In this document: positions 1 to 12,052 of the stretch, piece after piece
Position numbering within the stretch: the stretch's first letter is position 1
Layout of the letters: each line of letters starts with the position of its first letter
Source of the DNA: Saxidomus purpurata
Lineage: Eukaryota > Mollusca > Bivalvia > Venerida > Veneridae
Assembly: GCA_022818135.1 (NCBI GenBank)
Contig: JAFMSR010000019.1
Span: forward strand, 30,741,679-30,805,678
Length of the DNA stretch: 64,000 nt
Direction of reading: 5' to 3'
Made by a program: the position numbers and the translations under genes
Notes under the pieces: generated by a model
What the model was told of the DNA's origin: nothing
The model's input: only the letters and a program-made list of their open reading frames with translations
Database searches by the model: none

Positions 1-2448
1 GATCTATTTTGTATTAATTTATGTTTCGTTATGCATGTTGTTATACGAAACAAAACACGTTTCATACAATATAAAACAATACCCAACATACATGTAATTT
101 TACAAAAGAGTTATGAGAGACACCGATAACTATGTTATATCTTGTACTGTATTAAATTACAATATCACAGTATTGTTAATTAATGTACGGTTACTATTGC
201 TAACTATCCATAAAAACTAACATAATGTGTAACAATATTTGTAACAGTACAGAAAAGATAAATAACTACCCTAGTGAGCATGTAAAATAGCCTTAAAAAT
301 ACAAATGTGAAAGGACTTAATTGACAAAATAAAGTTAAAATCATATTAGCCACTATAAAGTCTCACTGTGCGGGATTCACAGAAAGGGAATGAATAAATT
401 CCAGTTAATTACCTACAATTGACTAAAATTTCATCGAAACAAAACATTATTAGTGTATAAGATATCATTTTATTCGTCCTGCGTCAAGCCTTTAAATGTT
501 TTCAAAGATCTTTGCAATGTACATGTAGCTGGTTAAGTGCGAGTAATGATAAGCATTTATCCTGTATGCATAAGTGTTCGCGTCTACTTAGTGCACTGTC
601 GGAACTTTCATATTTAGCGCTAATTACTGAAATAGTATATGCCATTCTCAGGAGCCAGTTGACCGACGATGATTCAAAGCAATTACTCTGCTTTACTATC
701 ATGGTTAAGAAGAGTTAGGACACACAATTAATATTTTTGTTTTACAATATGTGTGACTTCCACTAAATGAGGGGATGCGAATGGTCACAATTTTGATATA
801 CGGATTTATGTTACTAAAGAAAACACTCTTTTAAATGTTGTAACTGAAAAGGACTTGACAGGTTTCAAGTTAACTTGAAGGTTTCATCAAGTTACGGGTC
901 TTTTTTCGTGACATGCTTTTGAAACCCTGAACTATTTACCAGCGTTTCAATAATATTTCGCTGTTGTTTATACAGATACCGCGGCGTTGTAGGGTTTAGA
1001 ATAAAGATCCTACGACACATGATTGAGCAACGGTTTGCTTGAGATAGACTAATTTTGTATGTTCATGATGAACTTGATTGACAGGGAGTACGTGGACATT
1101 TTGAACGGGGAACATAGTTATATGAGTTTAATAAACGTTTATCATTTCGCAAGTTGTCCAAGTTAATCTTCACAATACTACCAAATACTTTAGGAATAGA
1201 GCACGTGCATTTCCGTGTTCATCATTCATAACAAAGATGGCGAAAATACACAACGGGTAAATCTGTCACTTGCTTTCATACTCATAATTATGTGTTCACG
1301 TATCGTTTAGCTATATATTTGATCATGAATCATTGGATGTTATTAATAAATGTAGTAAATACCATTGTTTACAGTGAACTAAATAATATTGCAGGGACAC
1401 ATTCCCAATAATTGAATATAACTGTCTTTTTCTGTCAGAGTTTAAGACTTTTAGCCAAAAGATATATCCATGTGATATGAAGAGTACAATGGAATTCTAC
1501 TGTTCTGCACAGAAAGGCTGTTTGTCTATATTTTCACACTGACCCAACTAATACTTTTTCTAATTAGTATAAACCAGTGCTTCTCATACCTAATACATTT
1601 TGTCACTACTAGCGCTGTTTTGTGATTCAATGAAGTTAAGAGCACTTCCTAAAGGGAAACAATATACACATTTTCAGTTTGATCTGACAAGTGTTTCTTT
1701 CACTTTGATAGTGTCACCATGTTCAATATAAATCTTGATTTCTAATATCACTTGTATAAGTTGGAAACTTTTGATTTCAATAAACAAAAAGAAAGAAATC
1801 ATACAAAAAGTTATGGGCGGGAAGCGGGGGGGGGGTGTAACAAGTTCATTATGGAGACAACAGTTATTTGAAATGAATACATAATTATGTGGGTGAAGGG
1901 AATGTGACTGGAATGTTCCTTAAGCCTTTCTAACTTTAAACAAAGTGCACTTTTCTTAAAAGCAAAGTGAGGAACATTTATACTGTCTGTGCGAATGAAA
2001 CATGCACAGTATTGTTCTACGAGGGTACGTGTACGTAAACTACAACCTTTCAACATGAACGCATGTATGAATTTACTTGATAAAGTCAACGTATGTCACA
2101 GCTCTTTGATGGTATTGTTGTTGTTTTTTTGTAGTACTATGTCTTTTCTGCATAAACATTTCTGCATATTTATTTTTATAAGTGACATTATATCCCTTTC
2201 TATGATGTCGTATATATACACTACGCACTTAACTTGTTTTAAAATGATAAATGGAATTTCTTTTCTGTTGTTTATCAGCCACATTGCCTTCATTGTTATT
2301 GATTTTAAGATAGCCATTGTCTGTGCTAAATCGGTTCAAAGAGTGTTTTGATTTCGGTTACCCATGCAAATACAATACTGGCTTATTTTGCGACAGACTG
2401 AAAGTCTCGCTACTCGGTGATGCGGACATAATGCCTACGTTCAACGTT

Positions 2449-2530
2449 CGCCTCCGTAACCGAATGGTTGGAGTCGCTGACTTGACATCACTGTAACCCC
2501 TCATATATAAAGGATCATGGGTTCGAGCCA
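2449..2530 (+). repeat. tRNA-like segment (SINE-like head), copy in U1
   Basis: A region with an A-box-like motif (AATGGTTGGAGTCG) and, about 45 bp later, a perfect B-box (GGTTCGAGCC) resembles the internal Pol III promoter of a tRNA-derived SINE. No acceptor stem or clean cloverleaf can be folded, so it is not called as a tRNA gene. The same segment sits at the same place in U2 (16436-16514), U3 (29854-29936) and, lacking the A-box half, U4 (43155-43190). It therefore predates the duplications. Confidence 0.5.
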
Positions 2531-3530
2531 TGCTTCTGGTGTGTCTCTTTATGTGAGAATGTTGACTGTTTCTTACGGAGGATACGGCTCTAGCAATGGT
2601 TGTTCACATGAACGATGGGTAGGTAAACTGCCCCCGTGTAGAAATGACCAAAATACGGTTGAACGAGTGTTAAACTCGCGAACATACATTCAACATTGAA
2701 ACCGTGTGTTTGCCATGATAATTCTTTCCGAAGTACAGGCACATAGGATCATTGCTCATCTGACACATTTGTTTTCGTTTTCTCATCATTCATCACCATA
2801 GGTCATAAAACCAAGATTGCAACACATTAGGATATTTTCGTTTATTAACTCACTCCATGTAAATAAGATTAAGATAATTTTACGTGAAACAACGATATTA
2901 CCAAAAGTACAATTTGTTTTAACATGTGAGTCGCTTAATTATATGTTAGTCTAGGGAAACTCTACCTAGTGTTGGTCAGAAAGTTAAAAAAACGAGTGTA
3001 AGATTGACGGTAAAAATATAGTAAAGGAAACCATTACCAAGGATGCAAAAACAATTCATATGTTAACAAGTGATATATTTTGTTATAATAAAATAAAATC
3101 TACAAATATGCGCAGTCAATATCAAATAAGTGATATACAAAAATTGAAAAATTATTTTTTTCTGATTTTAAAATGTTCAATAGTAAAAGTTTTGAATTTA
3201 ACTTTTCACACGTTATCAAACGTCATTTTCTCAGACTAATAATTCCTCAACTTCAATATTGACAGTCTGTGATTATATCCCATCACGCTAATGTTTCAGG
3301 TTATTTATAATGTAAATTGAAAGTATTTCTATAGCAGTATCTTTTAACGTACTAAACTGTATAGGGCATAAACAATCTGCAAAATAGTTTGACTGTTGCA
3401 TGTTTTTTTATTAATATTAACAGGAAAAAGATCCAGAAAAAAGAACAGCAAGAGATAAGAAAGTGAAACGGAATTTAATATTTGCATTGTATTTGACTAT
3501 GAATAAAATTATACAAACGTGGTTCTGTGA

Positions 3531-3790
3531 AATATCACGTTATAATTGCACTGCGTAGGCACCAAAAGTGATATTTTCACGAGTGGCGCAGCGAGTGGTG
3601 TTCACGAGTGAAAATAACATTTATTACGTTCGGTATACATTTTGACGTTAATCCGGGATGAAACTTTTGATAATTTTATCTGGTTGGACAGTGAGCTTAT
3701 CATGTTATAATTCACCTTTATATTTCGATAAACAACCGAAAGCATAAAAAACTGCGTTAATATATAATACAGTGTTATAGGTGCTTTTTT
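3531..3790. repeat. Inserted repeat with CACGAGTG motifs (short form)
   Basis: This block is absent at the matching place in U2, U3 and U5. It reappears in longer form in U4 at about 44600-45219. It carries paired CACGAGTGAAAA / TTTTCACGAGTG motifs flanking GAGTGGTG, followed by a stretch ending near a TTATAATTCACC motif. Its presence or absence between units marks it as an inserted element. No coding potential is seen, and I cannot assign a known family. Confidence 0.45.
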
Positions 3791-4474
3791 TGTTATCTGT
3801 ACTTTACAACTTTACAACGCAACGACTTTAAAAATTCATAGATTTTGATAATTAGTTAAATTCATATTGACTGTCTGAAGCCGCCCAATGACAAATGCAT
3901 ATAATATTATCTAAGATTTTTGATAAAGTGTTTGATCATCGAATTACTGTCCTAGCTTGGCTACTTTTTTCCTATTATTTAACTATAATGATAAGAAACC
4001 TCGATGAGTTTCATTAACTTTTTCTGCTTCTGATTCCTGCACAACCGAAGACGAAACATGACGAAATGATAATCTTTCGTTAATGAAATAGCTATGGAAT
4101 ATTTCTTAACTCTAAGGCGAGGTCCTGGTGTTATTGGAGAATCCTTTCACTAAGCAAACACAACTTTTACGAGCTTTATACGTGCAAAAGTTATATTTTC
4201 ATGACCTGCAGTCGATAAATTTCTCTTATATTGCGGGATTTTTTGTGTATTTTTTTTCACTTCATGACATATGATACAGTAGTTTAAAATCCATGTATTT
4301 TAAGTTAGGAATTATACAAGAAAAACATATGAAATATGACATATATCTACCACATTCGTCCTTGAACTTAATATTATTTTGTGAAAAGCTTGAAACCAAA
4401 ACAATATTTCTACATTTTCTATAAGTTTGTAACATAAAAATTGCATATTAACAGTCGATAAGTGAAAGAAATAT

Positions 4475-6599
4475 CTAGATAACTTGTACAAGAACGCCAG
4501 TGAAGGATGGCCATCTGTGAGCTTTATCTGCAAACATTTTGCTGCTATGGAAAGGAGATCTGATGAACACGCATTCACCTGCCTTTAACACTGCAGGGGC
4601 GCTAACTGAACTGCAACTTCCAGTACTGACATTCTCGTGTTCTGTTGTGGCTGCAATGTCTTTATCTCCTTGGACGATGGATATGACCATATAGCTTGCC
4701 GCCAAGTGACAGATATGAGCACTGAAGTAATATAAACCGGAAACTGGTGCGGTAAATATGCCGGTGTCCTTGTTGTATCCCTCTCCTTTATTGAGCAAGA
4801 CTTTTGGAAATATTACTTTCTGGTCATCACCATAACTCCCACCGCTAGTAGTGTATGCATTAAATGCAACTATCTTGGTGTATTTTGTCCCTGCAAGATA
4901 TTTGTGTATATATATATGAAAAATGTTAAACGATATGCAAGAAGAGGTAAATGATAACAAAATGAAAACAAAAATGACAAAAATGACACTTAAATAGATA
5001 AATATATCAGATATTAAAGGTTGAATCCGGTGATCAATGAGTTCATGTAAACTTCGAAACAAATCATAACATAGTAAAAATCCCACGGAAGGCTATCATA
5101 GATACTACCAAAACCTTTATGAAAATCACCCATTAAAATCAATTTGTTATTTGCCCCACTGGGCCAAAATGGATGTAAGCGATGCTATTTGTGGCGTTAT
5201 TGTTTAAAAGATGTTTTGATAATTATACAGTTTGAAAATAATCATAATGTCTGCAACTCTACATAATTGTCATAAATCACCAATAAGCTTTTACGTGCAT
5301 TTACAGGTTTTGCCAATCGACTGATTAGCTTTGTTTTAGATGTGCCATAAAATATTTGGAAGCGAAACAAAATAAGATTTCCAGCGTTCACAACAGAAAG
5401 TTCGATCAAATCAAATGCAGTATTTTGCTATGACAAATGAATCCAAATCTGCAAAAATAGAACTTTCCGGATTCTACTTTTAAAACTTCTTGTATACTTC
5501 AGATACAGTATTCAAACATCTAAGACAAGTTCAATAATTCTGTTTGTACACAAAAAACCGTCATGAAACGATAATCCTACAAAAAATAATTGTAAATTTG
5601 AGTTTTGTGTTTTAAATCGGGAGACAAAATTAAAGCTATTTGTAAAATGAATTGTGTATCACTGATGGCTGATAATTGTTTGCGGAGAATGATATCAACG
5701 TGCAAATTTTCTAACACTCATAATTGGCTGTCATTTATAAAAGAAATAAGGATTCAACGGTGATCACACATCTACATAGTGTTATGTGAAAATCCTACAA
5801 GGGTATATAAAACGACAGTGCATAATTGGCCTATTGGAAAACAATGAAAATATCCGTCGACAAGGTGTATATCAGTATATCATGATGTAATTACAAGTCT
5901 TGATCTAAAATTTGATAGAAGAGATCATTCAATCCTTTTAAGCTTGTTTTCTCTTCCGGTTAACATTCAATCTGAGTATTTAAGGTGAATGATAAAATGA
6001 ACTGCTTTTTACATTACACTAATATACTAGGTAAAATACAACATGAACTAGATTTTCGTTTATTACAGTGGTATTATTAGATAACTGTTTTTTTGTTTGT
6101 TGAAAACATAACTCTTTAATTCAAAATTTCGGCAATACTGCCTTTTTACAATTTACACGTTGACCATCTTTATGACAAGCGTAGGAATATTTTTAAAGAA
6201 GTTATTAAAATAAATAAACAAAATTAAATTATTATCGCAGTCATATAATTAAGATGCATGTTAATTATAAAAGTATAAATATTTGACATATAATAGCATT
6301 TGGGTTAATTGTTTTTATTAAAGTAACAAGTTAACATATAATGTAATACCTTGGATCCCAGTTATGTTTGTGATTTCATCTCGAAACTGCTTCATTTCAT
6401 TCCTTCGATGTTCTAAGACAGACAAAACGTTCTCTTGAAATATTTCCCTTTCTGTCTCCCATTTCTCAATTTTGCTTTCAATTTTTGAAACTATTTGTAG
6501 CACGTTGTATAATCTAAAGCTAATAGGTTCGTCCTTTTCTGCGTACGAAAAACAGAACATGTAACAAAGAATTACAATCAAATAGGCAGAAACAACCAT
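4475..6599 (-). CDS. Secreted C1q-domain-containing protein, gene 1 (A type)
   Basis: Two coding exons are joined as complement(4475..4890, 6350..6599). The donor is CCAAG|GTATTA and the acceptor TTGCAG|GGACA, phase 1, giving 221 aa. Residues 1-20 form a signal peptide ending SYA. Residues ~28-78 are a charged amphipathic coiled coil (KIESKIEKWETER). Residues ~86-221 are a C1q domain with the family signatures VAFNAY, KVIFPKVLLN, GYN.DTGIFTAPVSGLYYF and SFTGVL. N-X-S/T sites occur in ITNIT and ENVST. The start is MVVS because the other copies begin there; the frame is open a further 21 codons upstream in this copy only. The likely role is a secreted, oligomeric recognition lectin of innate immunity, inferred from the family. 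Exon 1 length (250 bp) and the IVSKIES and NAYTT residues group it with gene 3. Confidence 0.88.
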
Positions 6600-6647
6600 G
6601 GTTTGATTATACGAGACAAGCAATAACAACTGTATATTCTGCATCCA

Positions 6648-6745
6648 AGATATATACTTCAAACCAGGACGTACACAATTAGTGGGCGGCTGTTAACCAG
6701 TCATATAGCTTAAATACAGTAACGTAGAAGCAATTGGTTTAAATG
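6648..6745 (-). promoter_or_regulatory. Conserved core promoter of C1q gene 1
   Basis: On the minus strand a TATA box (GTATATATC; TATATA at 6651-6656) lies ~50 bp before the ATG. TAACAG and CCAATTG (CCAAT box) motifs lie further upstream. The block is preserved at all five C1q loci while flanking DNA has drifted, which supports a promoter. Here the proximal ATTGGTTAACAG is changed to ACTGGTTAACAG. Confidence 0.6.
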
Positions 6746-7382
6746 TATATATCTTGTAAAACTCAAGTAAGCATTGGCACTGCCCAAAAGGTCATTAAAT
6801 TATATAATATTTTATTGTATGCCAAGATATGTTGCTTGTTTTGCAACACCTAAAAACTGTTAAATAGGCAAACATTTTGTTCGATTTTTAAATGTGGGTA
6901 TTTGAGATGTTAGTATAAAACGCTGATCAATATTAGCATTTATGTTTTACAAATAAACAACGTTAAGGTAATCCTTTTTTAAACATGAATGCAACACTAG
7001 TTAAGATAAAGAATGAGATTGTTTCATCGTCATTTTTCATAATTTGCAGCTTTTCACAAATGATAAACATCTGTCTGCTATATTTTTAAACAACGAAAAC
7101 CTTTTAGATATGTTTTTTTTCTACTAGCATCTGATGTTTCACCTACAATTCAAAGAATTAATACCCGTGATAAAAATGTATTATTTAGTGATAGATGTAC
7201 ATTAATACGGAAAATGCATTATAATGGCTAAGTTTGCAATGATTTCAGACATACCATTAAAGGTTGGGAGAACGAGAAAAGTTTCAACAAATATCTGGAG
7301 ATATTATAATTGGCAAGTTTTGATTAAGAGGCTCTTGTAACAGTTGTTAGCGCGCGCTCTAGAACTAACATACGGCTTACTT

Positions 7383-7658
7383 AACAGCTCATCTTATAAC
7401 TTCTAGTAACTAACATATGGCTAACTTTACAACATACCCTATAACCACTAGCAACTTACATATGGCTAATTTAACAACATACACTATGACTACTAGCAGC
7501 ATACATATGGCTAACTTAACAATATACCCTCTAACTACTAGAAACTTACACATAGCTAACTTAACGACTTACCCTCTAACTACTACAAACTTACATATAG
7601 CTAACTTAACGACTTACCCTCTAACTACTAGAAACTTACATATGGCTAACTTAACGAC
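7383..7658 (+). repeat. 45-bp minisatellite upstream of gene 1, left half
   Basis: About six units of ~45 bp occur in tandem (ACATATGGCTAACTTAAC plus ACCCTATAACTACTAGCAA). The array resumes at 9497-9650 and was split by insertion of a retroelement. Because 45 is divisible by three, the array is open as a 15-residue repeat (MANLTTYPLTTRNLH). This is a by-product of the repeat length, not evidence for a protein. Related arrays lie upstream of genes 2, 3 and 4. Confidence 0.8.
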
Positions 7659-8723
7659 GTAACTTCAGTCAGTACATACGATTTTTCTACTCTGTATACC
7701 ACTTTACCACATAATTTGATAAATGACAAGCTAACTGCCCTAATTCAAAAGACTTTTGCCAGGGAGAATGTTACATTTCTCGCCTGCAATTTCGATAAAG
7801 CTTTTTTTACTAGCTGTATTGTTAAACATTATACTATGTGGACCTGTGACGAAGTTTGTAAAGCCCTTTCCTTTTTATTGAACAACATTTATATAAGGTT
7901 TGGGAATGCAGTTTTCAGACAAGTAATCAGTATTCCCATGGGAACAAATTGTGCACCCCTTGTCGCAGATTTGTTTTTATATTGTTATGAAAGAGACTTT
8001 ATGTTGAGTCTTTCTCCAGATACGCAGGCAGACATTATCACTGCCTTTAATAATACATCACGCTATCTGGATGATATTCTTAATATGGATAACCCGTTTT
8101 TTGGTCAATTGGTGGACACTATTTATCCCCGGGAACTCCAGTTAATTAAAACTAACAATTTGGATACTGGTGCTTCATTTTTAGATTTACATCTCTCTAT
8201 TTATAACAATATTATACATACCAAAATTTATGACAAGAGGGATGATTTTAATTTTAGTATTGTAAATTTCCCCCATTTGGATGGGGATGTACCTCATGCT
8301 ACATCTTATGGGGTATACATTTCTCAGTTAATTCGGTTTGCCAGAGCGTGTAGTCATGTTGAGGATTTCAATGAACGTAATCAATATATTACAAATAAAC
8401 TTCTTCAACAGGGCTACCGTTATTACAAATTACGTAAATATTTTGCTAAATTTTACTATCGTAATTCTGATTTGGTTTTGAAATTCAATAGTAATCTAAC
8501 GACTCTTCTGCGAGAAGGTATTTCAAAACCCGATTTTTATGGGGATGTGGTTTACAAACTTCGTAAGATTTTGGGTCATGGCAATTTTCCAACTGTATTT
8601 GCTAAAATTATAAAACGTTTTGTTAAAAGAGGTTACGACCCAACTGTTTTGAGACACACCGCATGTTTGGTGTTCAACCCGTTTACAGTTGGACGCTATG
8701 CTTCCCTCTTTGATTGTGTCTGA
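7659..8723 (+). CDS. Reverse transcriptase, 5'-truncated ORF (retroelement copy 1)
   Basis: The frame is open from the 5' junction to the stop at 8721-8723, 354 codons. It shows RT motif A (YDFSTLYTTLPHNL, from ~7677), the fingers/palm segment IPMGTNCAPLVADLFLYCYE (~7930) and the catalytic motif C RYLDDIL with its two Asp. Then come KIYDKRDDFNF, YGVYISQLIRFARA and a C-terminal TACLVFNPFTVGRYA. The layout resembles Penelope-like RTs, where motif B ends with A-(D/N)-(L/I)-(F/Y). The N-terminal part, including the start codon, is missing, so the copy is dead. Copy 2 is nearly identical over ~260 residues, with about three substitutions seen by eye, indicating recent activity. Confidence 0.85.
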   Translation, partial: VTSVSTYDFSTLYTTLPHNLINDKLTALIQKTFARENVTFLACNFDKAFFTSCIVKHYTMWTCDEVCKALSFLLNNIYIRFGNAVFRQVISIPMGTNCAPLVADLFLYCYERDFMLSLSPDTQADIITAFNNTSRYLDDILNMDNPFFGQLVDTIYPRELQLIKTNNLDTGASFLDLHLSIYNNIIHTKIYDKRDDFNFSIVNFPHLDGDVPHATSYGVYISQLIRFARACSHVEDFNERNQYITNKLLQQGYRYYKLRKYFAKFYYRNSDLVLKFNSNLTTLLREGISKPDFYGDVVYKLRKILGHGNFPTVFAKIIKRFVKRGYDPTVLRHTACLVFNPFTVGRYASLFDCV

Positions 8724-9173
8724 CGGAAGAGGGGGAGGACTCTGTGATGGGCAGTTTTTAAATCCCACTGGGACGAAACTGTTTTGATTTCTGTCCTCTG
8801 GCCTGTTTCGTCGGGCCCTTAAGGGTGTTTCTCTTGGTGCTCTGCCTTCTGCAAAGGCATTGAGTACATACGTTTTTTGGTTCTCAAGGTTTGCTTTTTA
8901 TATATTTATACACGAGCATTTTTGTGTTTTACATACCATGCCTTTTGTTTCACTGATTCACCTAGCAGGGATTACTTTTATTTACACTGTCCTGTGACTT
9001 TGGAACATGGTGGGGGTAAGAGTGAGGTTGGGTGCGCACCATAAACCGGTTTAAGCTCCCCAGTGGTGTTTTTGCCACTGACCGTTCCAAGGCGGTGCCC
9101 CACTGTGTTCCTTTTATTGTTCGTTTTGTCCTCGTGTGTTTGCTTTGTGTGCTAGTGTGTGTTGGTAGTGTAT

Positions 9174-9400
<227 letters not shown>

Positions 9401-9496
9401 TTGTGTGGTGTGCACTTCTTGGTGCTGTGGGGCTCGTTTTGGGGAGGCTGCGTTTTTGGTACGTGGCATTCCCTGTTTGATATTATTTTTTTTTTT

Positions 9497-9650
9497 ACCC
9501 TCTAACTACTAGAAAATTACAAATGGCTAACTTAACGACTTACCCTCTAACTACTAGAAACTTACAATTGGCTAACTTCACGACTTACCCTCTAACTACT
9601 AGAAACTTACAAATGGTTAACTTAACGACTTACTTAACAGCATACAAAAA
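9497..9650 (+). repeat. 45-bp minisatellite upstream of gene 1, right half
   Basis: About three further units of the 45-bp repeat (ACCCTCTAACTACTAGAAA, GGCTAACTTAACGACTT) continue directly after the retroelement. They run into the ACTTAACAGCATAC unit end shared with U2 and U3. Confidence 0.8.
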
Positions 9651-10829
9651 CAGATTTTAGAAACGTACAAACGGCTTACTTAATAAGATATGCATGTACT
9701 ACAACTAAAATATAAAGAAGATAAAAATTGATATACAGTAAACTCCATTTAAAACGGTTTTGGTTTGAGTGAACGTCTGGATAAAGGGAATAAATTTCCT
9801 TGGCCTGATTTAAGTGGTCTCAAGAAGTTCGTTATTTACGCCAGTGTTTATACAGTGGGAACTTTAGTCGGTAGTCACATAATAATGTGTATTCCTAACA
9901 CAAAAGAGGGTTTAATGAAAACCCTACAAAATACAACAATAACAATGTAATTAAAAACTAGTAAGGAACAAAACGATGACTCTAAGAGGATGGGTTTTGA
10001 CTGAAATCGCGTTTCTCTTTGTTCGTTCAAATTAGGTTAAAGACAAGTAAATAGCTCATTAAATATGCGGTAGTTTTCCGGCTTCAAGTTGGTATTTCTG
10101 CGTCACAATCTGATCTAGCGAAAGGGGGTTCAGTTTGTCACATAAATTATTTTATGGGACATAAAACACTTTTATGTTAACCACAACTAACCCCAAGTGG
10201 TCATATAAGCTAGTATTAAGAAAATTGAAACACAACTACGTTTAATTGATAAATTGACTTTATTAAGCCATAATGTTTTCAGAATAAAAATATTATACAA
10301 TGAATTGTAGCATACTAAAATATAAAAGACTTTTAGAAATATCTGGGGTGTTCAACCGCCATAAAGTGGCGAGTTTTGACTTGACAAAAATTGCCACCAC
10401 CGCCAGACGAGTATAAGCATTGAGGTATTGGATGGAATTCTTTTTGTTGTTGTTGTTTTTAACACTGACTAGAACCTATGAGCTTTGAACAATAGGGGGC
10501 GGACGTAGGAAGTTACTAATGTTATGTACACAAAAAACTAACGAAAATGATTATGGTAAACTGAGATCTCTTTACCCAATAAAAAAACAGTAAAATATTA
10601 TGACGTCCGAAGATCCTGTGGTTTCATAAAACAAAATACAACTTGCTTTAACTCAATAACTCAGCCAACCGAATAAGATAAAACTGAGTCAAATATAACA
10701 AAACAAAATTAACTAACAATACTCTAACAACTACATGTACATTCATAAGTTAAAACATTCCTTGATTGCCAACAACTTACCGTAATATAAAATGAACAAC
10801 AATGGTATATAATAGTAATGGCACCAATT
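9651..10829. other. Unit remnant, then unassigned DNA
   Basis: Segment 9651-9900 matches U2 at about 21180-21300 and the U4 tail at 53400-53640 (ACAGTAAACTCCATTTAAAACG, AAGTGGTCTCA). From ~9900 the sequence leaves the duplicated unit. To 10829 I see AT-rich DNA with no recognisable gene. Part may be flanking DNA or a terminal region of the DIRS-type element that follows. Confidence 0.5.
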
Positions 10830-11449
10830 TCAACTGTGACAACAAAATCGTTGTCGTAAATGCTGATAACCATGCCCCTGCTGGGATGAACCTCGGACAC
10901 GCAGATATCTATCCAAGGCGCGTACTGGACATAGATTTTTGTCGACATTACGCTTAAGTTCTACATCTGCGGGGGTTCCAGCTGAATGTTTGTACCTAGG
11001 CATATTAAGAGACACAGTTAGTATTTTCCCTTTTCTATTGGCGAAATGCGCACGTTCGACAAGGACCACATTATTGCTACCGGTGGTGGTACTTGCTATT
11101 TCTCCAATTCTTAACAAGCCCAAAAAGGCATTGAGAAAAATTGCTTTAAACAAAACCTTGTCGTAATATGAATCCATTACGGATGCCAAGGCTCCAATAA
11201 GAGAGGACAAAATGGAAACGGTTATTGGTAAGCGTAAGTCTGAAGTACCTGTTTGCATCTTGATGGCATACAATAGTTTGCAGATAAGAGAAAGGAATCA
11301 ATCAGACACGTTTTGACTCGAGTGCAACTTTTGCAAGTTTGTAAGGCTTGAGATACGGGAGCGGATAGTTCAGTATTTATAGCCTCTTCTGAAGCAGTAA
11401 GCAATATATTGTGTTTACGGAAAAGGCAGAGAATTAGGGTATGTGACAA
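10830..11449 (-). pseudogene. Tyrosine recombinase (YR) fragment of DIRS-type element
   Basis: Two overlapping frames are joined by a frameshift near 11222-11273. The upstream piece (LTASEEAINTELSAPVSQAL) resembles the N-terminal SAM-like core-binding region. The downstream piece has LPITVSILSSLIGAL and FLNAFLGLLRIGEIA, the latter with the first catalytic Arg of phage-integrase-type recombinases. CPVRALDRYLRVRG follows, as usual in DIRS/Ngaro recombinases. The H-x-x-R and Tyr half is not recognisable, so the protein would be inactive. Confidence 0.7.
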
Positions 11450-11554
11450 GGCAAAAATATTTAAACTGATTGAAAGCCATACGGGATGCTGGTTTTGTAG
11501 CAGGTGCCATTGAACTGTTGAGCAAATGTAGTATACATTTGTTTAATTCATATC

Positions 11555-12052
11555 TTACAGCGCGGCTTGAATGTTTTCTGGCGTGGCGTCCATGTTTGGT
11601 GCTGCGGCTTTGAACTCTCTGATATGCAAGCGTGACAGAATATCTGCTAAAGTAACAAGTTCACCGGGAATATGTTTTGCTTGTATAAGAATGTTGTAGC
11701 GCATGCACGATAAGACAAATTTCCTGACCAAGCACATGCGTTCAGGATCCTTGGACGTTTGTTTGTTCAATTTATGAACAACAGCCTCATTTTCAGAGTG
11801 TAGAATAAGGCACCTATTCCTCAGATAATTTAACCAGATGACCAGTGCTAAAACGATTGGGAAAAGCTCTTTAATTGAGATTGCGTTAGCTTGTAAGTAT
11901 GTTGGCCAGGTGCCATAGAACCAGTGTTTTCCAAAAAGAGCTCCGAAGCCCAGCGGGCCTGATGCATCTGTGAACAAATGCAGTTGCTTATCTGAAACCC
12001 ATTTCCCATCTAAAATGAGGTTTTTACCATTAAAATGGTCTACAAAAAGTAA
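11555..12052 (-). pseudogene. RNase H domain of DIRS-type element
   Basis: The frame opens just after an in-frame TGA at 12053-12055 and reads WVSDKQLHLFTDASGPLGFG, then HWFYGTWP, ISIKELFPIVLAL and LADILSRL. This is the DIRS-type RNase H pattern: the first catalytic Asp in FTDAS, a Glu in KEL and a late Asp in LADILS. The upstream TGA falls where a Trp is expected (A-stop-LLFVDHFNG), so it is probably a TGG-to-TGA change. The domain itself is intact, but the polyprotein is broken. Confidence 0.75.

Noticed and set aside
6600..6662. N-terminal extension of C1q gene 1 (starting MKYISWMQ)
   Set aside because: Present only in this copy, it overlaps the TATA box, and gene 2 has an in-frame stop directly upstream of the conserved ATG.
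7417..7662. 81-codon frame of 15-residue repeats
   Set aside because: It is the translation of the 45-bp minisatellite. No signal peptide, splice context or conservation of frame is seen in the other arrays.
8523..8768. 81-codon minus-strand frame, identical to one at 13267-13512
   Set aside because: It is the antisense shadow of the RT coding region, which is duplicated.
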